Shown: one piece after another, positions 56,913-64,000 of the stretch
Position numbering within the stretch: the stretch's first letter is position 1
Layout of the letters: every line of letters starts with the position of its first letter
Origin: Gautieria morchelliformis
Lineage: Eukaryota; Basidiomycota; Agaricomycetes; Gomphales; Gomphaceae
Assembly (NCBI GenBank): GCA_015179125.1
Contig: WHVA01000071.1
Coordinates: 242,357-306,356 of the forward strand
Direction of reading: 5' to 3'
Length of the DNA stretch: 64,000 bases
Notes under the pieces: model-generated
What the model was told of the DNA's origin: nothing
Seen by the model: the letters and a program-made list of their open reading frames with translations, nothing else
The model's database searches: none
Made by a program: the position numbers and the translations under genes

Positions 56913-56925
56913 CGCCCCCTCAAGC

Positions 56926-59900
56926 TTAATATATTCCGATTTTCTCGTTGAGGATTCTCACTCTAGGACTAGGAAGTCCTTTAGTGAGAAGATCGGCTAG
57001 CATGTGTTCCGTTGGCAGGTACACAAGCTTAATTTCTTCATCTTCGACTATATCTCGGATGAAATATAATCTAATGTCGAAATGCTTGGTCCTCGTGTGT
57101 TGTTGAGTGCCATAGACGATGGCAATGGCTGATTTATTGTCTGAATAAAGTTTGATGGGACAATTCAGCGGTTGGAACACTTCAGAAATAAAGTGGCGCA
57201 TCCATAAGGCTTCTTTGCTCGCATGAGTCAGAGCAACGAATTCGGCTTCAGTTGATGATAGGGCTACTATGGATTGTTTTTGACAACTCCATGATACTGT
57301 CCCTCCATCAATCTGAAAAATATAAGCCGAGTATGAGTGCCTGTGCTCTTGAGAAGCCCAATCCGCATCTGAATACCCAATGAGGCCGTCTCGATTTTTC
57401 CCAAGTGTCAATTTGTAGTCCATCGTGCCTTTTAGATATTTAAAGACACGTTTGACTGCATGCCAATGTGTTGGACCTGGGTTTTCGAGGAATTGAGAAA
57501 GTAATGACACTGCGAATGCAATGTCTGGTCGAGTGGCTACTGCTGCCCACATCAATGAGCCTATCGCTTGTCTGTATGGAATTCTTGACATCTTCTGTTT
57601 GTCTTCATCTGTAGAAGGGCATTGGTCTCTGGATAATTTAACGGCTGGGTCGAGAGGCGTTGAAAATGTTTTAGCATCATCCAGATTGAATTTTTTGATG
57701 ATTTTTTGGATGTATGCAACTTGTGATATTGCAATCGATTTGTTATTCCAATCTCGTTCGATTTTGAGGTTCAAAAGCCAATGAATCTCGCCTAGATCTT
57801 TCATACTGAAGATCTGGGCAAGATCATGCTTTACCCCATCGAGGATTGGTTGACTCTCAGCTGTGATAGTGAGGTCGTCTACCGCCGTTGCAATAATCGC
57901 ATGCCCTCTCGGTCCACGTCTGCAAAATACAGCTCCATCCGAAGCTGATTTAGTGAATCCTAACTTGAGAAATTCACCACTCAGACGTTTGTACCATTCC
58001 CTTCCAGACTGTTTGAGGCTGTAAAGTGCTTTCTTCAGCAGGAGGACATCATCTTTGTCTCCGGTCTCATATCCATACGGCTGTCTCATGTAAATAGGTT
58101 CTGGCAGTGTAGCATTCAAATACGCACTGTCCACATCCATTTGGTGAATAGGCCAGTTGTTCCTGGCAGCAATGGCACATATAATCCGTAAGGAAGTCAT
58201 CCGAGCAACAGGTGCATAGGTTTCATTGTAGTCGACTCCAAAACTTTGTGTAAAGCCTTGGGCGACCATCCTCGATCTAGGTGTGATGGGTTCACCTTCT
58301 GGATTACGTTTCCAGAGGAATACCCATCTATTTCCGACAATATTTGCCCCAGGAGGTGGTTTAACCACTTCCCATACACCTTTGTCGAGTAGCACCTTGT
58401 ACTCTTTATCCATCGATGCTTTCCATATAGGATCATTTAAAGCTTCATCTGCATTGCTAGGCTCAGTCTGATTCAAATCCGGCAGCACCTTATTTTTGTT
58501 TTGATCGGAGGTCGAAAGTGTACTGATGGCAAGGTTATAATCACTGATGCCGTCAGTGACAGAGGATAAATCTTGTTCGAATAATTTGTCTTGATGGTCC
58601 TCAATGTCCTCGTAAGCTAGTGTAGTAATATCTGCACCAGCATGTCTCTTAGTTTGAGATCTTGTTACGGGACCACTTGGGGCCGGCTGCACCTGCTGCT
58701 GACAGATTCTCTCGCTTCTCCTTGTTGGAGCAGCTTCTTTAGGTCTGACATCAACAGTCTGACTGGGTTGCAGCTCTTTCAGACGTTCCTCTGGTTCATC
58801 ATCATCAATTTCCTCGATCTTTGCCTCTTTGCTGACTAAGCGGCTAGGCATAGGTGCTGGCGCCGAGATGGCCTGTACCATTTTTCTGGACGTAGGTAGC
58901 TGTGACTCTTCAATAGAAATGATTGGAGCTTTGCCCCCCTTCATCTCTGAGTCAAATATAACATTCCGCTCGACAGAAACCTTCTGAGAGTCAGGCCAGT
59001 AGATGCAGTGACCATGGCTCTGTCCAGAGATTCCTATCCACCGAGCTCTTTTAGCACGGGCTGCTAGTTTATTTCCCTCTTTGACTTTAACGTAGACTTC
59101 AATTCCCCACACGTGTATGTCTTTCAGGTTCGGTTTCTCGTGATGGATCATTTCAAAAGGGGTTTTGTCTGGCAAAGCTCTTGTGTGTGTCCGATTCCTA
59201 AGATAGTTGGCATGCAAAATTGCATGCCCCCATAGAGTCTTAGGAAGACTTGATTCCAATAGCATGGCACGAGCTCTTTCAACTAGAGTTCGGTTTAAAC
59301 GTTCAGCAACACCATTTGATTCTGGGGTGTCGTGCACGGTTAACCGATGCTTCGTGCCTTGCTTGGCCAAATGCTGTTTGAATTCTGAGCTTGTGTATTC
59401 GCCCCCTCTGTCGGAAACAAGTGCTTTGATGTGCACATTCCTCTGTCGAAGCATCAAAGCCTCGTAGAGTTTGTATTTTGAAAACGCTTCCGATTTGTTT
59501 GCCATCAAATAGATAACCGATTCCCTTGAATAGTCGTCGATGAAAGACACATAATAGGATTTCTTGTCAATTGTGGAGTGTCTCGCTGGTCCCCAGACAT
59601 CAGAATAAATTCTGTCACCGAATTTTGATGATCGGCTTCTGGGTTCCTGAGGAAGTGATTTACGTGCAATCTTCGCCTGAATGCACGCATCGCAAACAAC
59701 CTTGTCACCTTTTGAGCTCAATTCAATGCCTAATATCATGCCACGGTTGAGCAAATGCTGTAGGGACTTTTGTGAAATGTGCCCCATTTTCTGATGTATC
59801 TCCATGGCTGATGCGCATACATGCGCTTCGGCACTTGTGTGTTGTAAATCAAATCGATATAAGCCATTCAGCTTCGGTGCTTGCATCAATATCCTGCCTT

Positions 59901-61176
59901 TACGATTGGATATTGTGCATTTCTGATCAGCTATTTGTGTGTTATAGCCTGCATCATCGCACCGGCCGATCGAGATCAGGGTAACAGCCATTTTGGGCGC
60001 ATAGAACGTATCCTTCAATGTAATGTTCACAGTCTTATCTCCAACCTTATTAGATAGCACGAGTGAGCCTGAACCGAAGGCATCAAAAGTGCCTTTGTTG
60101 GCTGCACGAATTGTGCGCGGCTGTGAGAATGGACTGTAATCCCTCAATAAATTCTTGTGAGGGGTCATATGTGCGGTCGTTCCAGTGTCGAGGATAACAA
60201 CAGTGTCCAGAGATAAACTACTCAAATTAGAGCAGTCAAAGTTGGCGAAAGCGGCTGGACTGCCACTCTCATCCTCCTCAGAGGACACTTCTTCGGCAAC
60301 ATTCGCCTTGGCTTTGCCCTTCTTCTTTTTGGCTTTCACTTTCTTCTTCTGACGTGGCCCCTGGCCTTCTTTACCACCTCCTTTAGCCCAGCAACTTTCT
60401 ATAGCATGTCCAGGCTTGTGGCAATTAGTGCATGCAAGCACCTTCGGGTCTTTCCGGCCCTTCTGCCCTTTCGTAGATGAACCAATAAATGCCTGCTCTT
60501 CTTGTGAAATATTGAGAGTCTTTCTCCTGTCGTATTGAGCCTTTAGTACTCTGATAATATCATCAGGCACTAAGGGCATTCCGCATTCTTCGAGCGACGT
60601 GGTAAGGGCATTCATAACTGCCTCATAGGAGGGTGGAAGTGATGCAAGGATGATGTCGGTGAACTCTCCTTCAGAAATTCTGGCTCCCATCTCATTGAGA
60701 CGAGCATAGAGGTCTTGGGCCTTGTCCAAGTGATCTCTCAAGTCTCCATCCTCAGGACACCTCATACTGCGAAGCTGTCTCTGTAGGTTGGTGAGGACCA
60801 TCTTGGGCTTTTTGGTCATCTCATTGACCAATGCATCCCAGACTTCTTTTGCTGTATGTCTCTTCTGTAGCATCAGAGCTAGTGACTCTGACACTGAGAC
60901 GATTATTTGGGTTTTTGCCTGTCCTTCTCTGGCAAGATACTTCTCCAGCTTCTCCTCAGCCTTCTCAATCTGAGTTTCCTCAGCTTCTGTAAGAATATGG
61001 CCTGGGGGCATGACTGGAGGATCAGGAGGTCGAATGGCTCTCCCTTCTATATGCCTGAGTAGATTTTTGGACTCAAAATAACTTGTGAGAGTAGCTCGCC
61101 ACAGAGGCCAATTACTTCCATCTGTTGCAAGCTTCTCCACACCCAAAAGCTTCTGCGAAATGTCTGCGGGGCCCAT
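56926..61176 (-). CDS. Copia Gag-Pol polyprotein
   Basis: A single frame of about 1416 codons. I take the first ATG after the LTR (MGPADISQKLLGVEKLATDG), since the longer frame begins with TTG inside the LTR edge. Approximate domains: gag (UBN2-like) residues 20-240; CCHC knuckle CTNCHKPGHAIESC near 255; aspartic protease VILDTGTTAHMT near 330; pre-integrase HQKMGHISQKSLQHL near 460; integrase core near 500-680 (YVSFIDDYSRESVIYLMANK, WGHAILHANYLRNRTHTRAL); reverse transcriptase near 930-1170 (NRWVFLWKRNPEGEP, QMDVDSAYLNATLPE, TAVDDLTI); RNase H near 1270-1410 (GYSDADWASQEHRHSYSAYI, LSSTEAEFVALTHASKEALW). Stop lies directly next to the 3' LTR. It belongs to the mobile element, not the host. 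Confidence 0.93.
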   Translation of the reverse strand: MGPADISQKLLGVEKLATDGSNWPLWRATLTSYFESKNLLRHIEGRAIRPPDPPVMPPGHILTEAEETQIEKAEEKLEKYLAREGQAKTQIIVSVSESLALMLQKRHTAKEVWDALVNEMTKKPKMVLTNLQRQLRSMRCPEDGDLRDHLDKAQDLYARLNEMGARISEGEFTDIILASLPPSYEAVMNALTTSLEECGMPLVPDDIIRVLKAQYDRRKTLNISQEEQAFIGSSTKGQKGRKDPKVLACTNCHKPGHAIESCWAKGGGKEGQGPRQKKKVKAKKKKGKAKANVAEEVSSEEDESGSPAAFANFDCSNLSSLSLDTVVILDTGTTAHMTPHKNLLRDYSPFSQPRTIRAANKGTFDAFGSGSLVLSNKVGDKTVNITLKDTFYAPKMAVTLISIGRCDDAGYNTQIADQKCTISNRKGRILMQAPKLNGLYRFDLQHTSAEAHVCASAMEIHQKMGHISQKSLQHLLNRGMILGIELSSKGDKVVCDACIQAKIARKSLPQEPRSRSSKFGDRIYSDVWGPARHSTIDKKSYYVSFIDDYSRESVIYLMANKSEAFSKYKLYEALMLRQRNVHIKALVSDRGGEYTSSEFKQHLAKQGTKHRLTVHDTPESNGVAERLNRTLVERARAMLLESSLPKTLWGHAILHANYLRNRTHTRALPDKTPFEMIHHEKPNLKDIHVWGIEVYVKVKEGNKLAARAKRARWIGISGQSHGHCIYWPDSQKVSVERNVIFDSEMKGGKAPIISIEESQLPTSRKMVQAISAPAPMPSRLVSKEAKIEEIDDDEPEERLKELQPSQTVDVRPKEAAPTRRSERICQQQVQPAPSGPVTRSQTKRHAGADITTLAYEDIEDHQDKLFEQDLSSVTDGISDYNLAISTLSTSDQNKNKVLPDLNQTEPSNADEALNDPIWKASMDKEYKVLLDKGVWEVVKPPPGANIVGNRWVFLWKRNPEGEPITPRSRMVAQGFTQSFGVDYNETYAPVARMTSLRIICAIAARNNWPIHQMDVDSAYLNATLPEPIYMRQPYGYETGDKDDVLLLKKALYSLKQSGREWYKRLSGEFLKLGFTKSASDGAVFCRRGPRGHAIIATAVDDLTITAESQPILDGVKHDLAQIFSMKDLGEIHWLLNLKIERDWNNKSIAISQVAYIQKIIKKFNLDDAKTFSTPLDPAVKLSRDQCPSTDEDKQKMSRIPYRQAIGSLMWAAVATRPDIAFAVSLLSQFLENPGPTHWHAVKRVFKYLKGTMDYKLTLGKNRDGLIGYSDADWASQEHRHSYSAYIFQIDGGTVSWSCQKQSIVALSSTEAEFVALTHASKEALWMRHFISEVFQPLNCPIKLYSDNKSAIAIVYGTQQHTRTKHFDIRLYFIRDIVEDEEIKLVYLPTEHMLADLLTKGLPSPRVRILNEKIGIY

Positions 61177-61182
61177 AACCCT

Positions 61183-61671
61183 TGTTAGCAACTAGGGGGC
61201 TATGGCAGGGAAGGTTCGGTAGAGTTCTTAGAAAGCTAGAATCAAATATACTCTCTCAGTGAATTTATTGTCACTGATGTATTAATACAATACCTAGAAT
61301 CAAATATACTACATGATTTTCAGTCAACATGCTATGTAAATATGAAGAATACTACTCGCCTCTCTCAGTGAATTTATTGTCACTGAGAGAGGAGTGTAAT
61401 CCTGTCTCAGAAGGCATATACTTGCACCCGGCCCTTTAGCGCCCAAGGGCTCGCGCGTCGAAGTCATTTCAAACTCCGCTGGGTGCAGCCGCCTGTGAAA
61501 GTAGAAATAACAGAATGAAATGGAGAGATAGAGAGTGACTGGAAAATTTCGAAAATAAGCAGAGAAATGGATGCATGGTACAAGAACAATATGAGAAAAT
61601 ATTGAAACACCACACAATAAATTGAATATATTATGCTTGATTTTGGTGCAGGAGCATAAATGCACCCAACA
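61183..61671 (-). repeat. Copia LTR (5' with respect to the element)
   Basis: 489 bp, same as 56424-56912. It is followed by ACTGT and then by the continuation of the minus-strand Gypsy relic. Confidence 0.95.
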
Positions 61672-61932
61672 ACTGTATCATGCTTCCTCGAGGCTTCTGC
61701 GAGGCGTTACGAAATATTTCTGGTGGCACGGATGTGTTCTGCTTCCGGCGGAAGGTTTATATACAGCAAGTGCTCCCCCTCTGCCAGAGTGTCTTCCGGG
61801 CTGAGTCAGATGATGTCGGAGTCGGAATCATAATCGGAATCGGAATCAGAAGTGGGAGCTGGTTTGAATTCTGCTTCCAAATCCTCTTCCACAAGCAGTG
61901 GATGGGTGTCATGACCTGTCTATTTCTCTTAC

Positions 61933-64000
61933 CTGTCAGGGGACACCCTGTTTTCCATTTCCAGTTCCGACACCACATCCAGTTCCGACACCACACCCAG
62001 TTCCGACTCCATTTCCGACTCCGCTTCCGGTTCCGATTCCATCTCCGCATCCGCTTTCGGGAACAATTCCGCTTCTGGGAGAACTTCCACCAGTTCCGTT
62101 CGCCTTGCCAGTTCCACTCCAATTTCCGACTTCCGCCCCGGAACAGTGTCGGAAATCAAGCGACTCGCATAATAGGTGGCATCAAGGGTAGATCAAGGGT
62201 CAGGGGGATGCAGGGTTGATGGCGGGTGCCAAGCGTTGTCCCTGGCTGCGCAGCGTAGTATAATACGGGCTCGCTGACATTGGGGGTCCTTAGACTTTTC
62301 TCTTTGGATTTCCCCTTGTCAGGTGAGAACCCCCTCTCTTGTATGCTCTGTTCATTTATACATACTTTGGATTTCCCCTTGTCAGTTGTGTGGTAGTGTG
62401 ATCTCCACGACTAGCCAGGGTTGCCCTTACAGCAGAAAAGTCTCTCCCCTAGAGGACCGGCGGTCGTACTGCGCGTTGCATTCGCCATAGGTGCGTTCGG
62501 AATCGGAGACAGCGACTCGGAGATCGCAACCTCTTCCGCACATACAGCGTACGACAGCCCCTCTTCTTACGTCGAGCTCCCAACCCCGGAAATCCCGTCC
62601 CATATTTCTCCTTCCAACATGGATCCGGACGATCGTCTTCGGAATATGGAGGAGGAATTGACGCGGAACCGGATGAAGACCGACGCGATTGAAACAGCCT
62701 TACAAGCGATTTTGGCTAAGTTAGATATTCCACAAGGTGGTGGAAATGAAATGCTGGATGATCCGGATTTCGGAAAAGCGGAACTAGCGGAAAAGAGGAT
62801 GTCCGCGAAGTTAGCAAAGGTCAAACCCGCAACTCCGGCGGACTTTGACGGAGATCGGGAGAAGGGACGCGCATTCTTCAACACATGCAGCATCTACTTC
62901 GCAATTGTCGGAGACCTCTTTCCGAACGACCAGGCTCGGATTCACTGGACGTTGTCCTTTTTCAAATCGGACCGTGCAGCCCGTTTTGCAAACAAGGTGA
63001 TCCGACATGAAGCAAAGGGCAAGGGGAACTACTTCCGGGACTGGGACGCGTTCGAGAAAACATTTTCCGACCAGTTCTGCCCGAAAAACGAGCAGCTCAC
63101 AGCCCTTACAAAGCTCGAGGGGACGAGCTGGTACCAGGCCAAAGATCCGGTCGATGACTACATCGATCGCTTCCAGGAGCTCATCGACCTTGCGGAATAT
63201 GACGACGACAAGACGATCGTCATCAAATTCCGACGAGGACTTGATCCGACGCTCCAGAACCAAGTTGCGCTGCTTGGGGATGGAGCTCCGGATTTTGATG
63301 ACCCGGAAGGGTGGTACCAAGCTGCGCAGAAGGTTTCTCGGAACAGGGAGGCAAATGAGGCCTTCGTGGAGACGAGTCGGAACACGACACGCAGTTCCGC
63401 TCGTCCTACTCAACCTGTGCCAAAACCCGGAAGCGCATTCATTCCCACACGGAAATTATTTCCGATGCTCGCTCCGCCTGCTCCTATTAGGAACCGTAGC
63501 CCTCCTCCCTCGAAGAGTGGCCCTGCCCCGATGGATGTTGACCGCATGCGCGGAAAAGGCACGGAACTATCACCTGCTTCCGCTGCCGACAACCAGGCCA
63601 CTACGCTCGCGAGTGCCCCAAGCCTTTGATATCCGGCTTATGACCACAGAGGAGAAACTCGAGATCCTTCCAGAGTTCCTCGCGCTTGCAGACATAAACG
63701 GAGTGCCCACTGCGGAAGAGCTTTCCGAAAATGCGGAACATGGTCTACCGGAAGCGGAAGATGCGTCGGATTTTGTGAACGCAGCGGGTGAGATGTGTAC
63801 CCCTGCTGCTGTACATAACCGGTTTGCCTGTCTTGAAGTAGAGAATGAAAGCCCCACTCCCCTCACTTCGTACAGACCCACCGGATAAAGTCACACAAAA
63901 ACCACATCTGACACCCCATCCATCCCGCATCCGCCCTTGGGAGAGACGCCTTCCGAAGCGCTATGTTGTTGCTGCCACCCTCCGGCCCCAAGTCACTAGT
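61933..64000 (+). mobile_element. Ty3/Gypsy element, 5' LTR and gag, running off the window
   Basis: A 5' LTR at 61933-62430 starts TGTCAGGGGACACC and ends GCCCTTACA. The gag frame follows on the plus strand. The first part of the LTR is rich in TTCCGAC-type motifs; fragments of the same LTR occur at 12731 and 24906. Only the left part of the element is in the window, so wholeness cannot be judged. It lies head to head with the minus-strand relic of the same family. Confidence 0.85.
62619..63629 (+). CDS. Gypsy Gag protein
   Basis: An open frame from MDPDDRLRNMEEELTRNRMK. A coiled N-terminal part is followed by the retrotransposon-gag domain: FDGDREKGRAFFNTCSIYFA, RIHWTLSFFKSDRAARFANK, FEKTFSDQFCPKNEQLTALT and DDYIDRFQELIDLAEYDDDK, then a proline-rich tail. 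The frame extends further upstream without an ATG. The next frame, overlapping or following to about 63888, contains LEILPEFLALADINGVPTAE and belongs to the same element. Mobile-element gene. Confidence 0.85.
   Translation: MDPDDRLRNMEEELTRNRMKTDAIETALQAILAKLDIPQGGGNEMLDDPDFGKAELAEKRMSAKLAKVKPATPADFDGDREKGRAFFNTCSIYFAIVGDLFPNDQARIHWTLSFFKSDRAARFANKVIRHEAKGKGNYFRDWDAFEKTFSDQFCPKNEQLTALTKLEGTSWYQAKDPVDDYIDRFQELIDLAEYDDDKTIVIKFRRGLDPTLQNQVALLGDGAPDFDDPEGWYQAAQKVSRNREANEAFVETSRNTTRSSARPTQPVPKPGSAFIPTRKLFPMLAPPAPIRNRSPPPSKSGPAPMDVDRMRGKGTELSPASAADNQATTLASAPSL

Larger units (their letters stand above)
56424..61671 (-). mobile_element. Ty1/Copia retrotransposon, looks whole and very young
   Basis: Two 489-bp LTRs (56424-56912 and 61183-61671), identical as far as I can compare by eye, start TGTTAG and end CCCAACA. 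They are flanked by the 5-bp duplication ACTGT (56419-56423 and 61672-61676). One open frame spans the interior with Copia order: gag, zinc knuckle, protease, integrase, reverse transcriptase, RNase H. LTRs contain a 16-bp hairpin (CTCTCTCAGTGA...TCACTGAGAGAG). Inserted into the Gypsy relic. Identical LTRs imply recent insertion. Confidence 0.95.
52790..61932 (-). mobile_element. Ty3/Gypsy chromovirus relic, interrupted by a hAT MITE and a Copia element
   Basis: Minus strand, from upstream to downstream: an acidic linker (61900-61810); the region before reverse transcriptase (61800-61672, with YINLPPEAEHIRATRN); reverse transcriptase (56423-55930 and 54503-54055), including VYLDDILIFTK; RNase H (about 53930-53700); and integrase (53310-52790). 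The chromodomain and both LTRs are missing. It is the same family as 10690-12765 and the LTR at 61933. Two later insertions with clean target duplications split it. It is broken; coding is recognisable over long stretches, so it is of moderate age. Confidence 0.85.

Noticed and set aside
1-64000. CRISPR arrays, bacterial operons, rRNA genes and tRNA genes
   Set aside because: The introns, gene families and elements are fungal. The tandem arrays have no regular unique spacers. No rRNA or convincing tRNA cloverleaf was noticed by eye; a covariance-model scan would be needed to exclude a tRNA.

Overview
The window looks like a repeat-rich, gene-poor part of an Agaricomycete (mushroom-type basidiomycete) genome. 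The evidence is genes cut by many short GT..AG introns of about 50 nt; host families typical of that class (DUF3712, DUF6533/6534 seven-helix membrane proteins, expanded UDP-glycosyltransferases, P450s, alpha-kinases); and mobile elements typical of it (Plavaka and KDZ-like DNA transposons, chromodomain Ty3/Gypsy, Ty1/Copia, gag-only LTR elements). No genus is claimed.

1-21 kb: two nearly identical arms in opposite orientation (1168-2985 and 19281-20952) bound about 19.8 kb. Both outer ends read CACTGGAGG and both are flanked by ATA. Each arm holds an internal palindrome and an array of a 31-32 bp GC-rich satellite. Between them lie pieces of DUF3712 genes (one run inverted), a Copia solo LTR, further satellite arrays, a gag-only LTR element, a 12-bp minisatellite, a chromodomain Gypsy fossil, a non-autonomous hAT element, and a 5'-truncated LINE that carries a long solo LTR.

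21-30 kb: a broken Plavaka-type transposase split by a long-LTR relic, a Gypsy LTR piece, AT-rich spacer, then remnants of an alpha-kinase, a P450 and a homeodomain gene.

30-50 kb: the most gene-like part. A well-preserved DUF6534 membrane protein (minus strand) is followed by a segmental duplication of about 3 kb carrying a UDP-glycosyltransferase. The first copy is frameshifted at the PSPG box; the second looks intact. Between the copies are a long-TIR, 8-bp-TSD DNA transposon with a gag-only element nested in it, a pogo-like MITE, and a helical unrecognised gene. A multi-exon MFS transporter closes this part.

50-64 kb: a decayed coiled-coil/cysteine-cluster element, then a minus-strand chromodomain Gypsy relic interrupted by a hAT MITE (TSD AAAGAACA) and by an apparently whole, very young Copia element (TSD ACTGT). 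Head to head with it, the 5' LTR and gag of a second Gypsy copy run off the right edge. Working host genes are few: the DUF6534 protein, the second UGT and the MFS transporter. Much of the rest is layered insertion, and the target duplications give a relative order of events.
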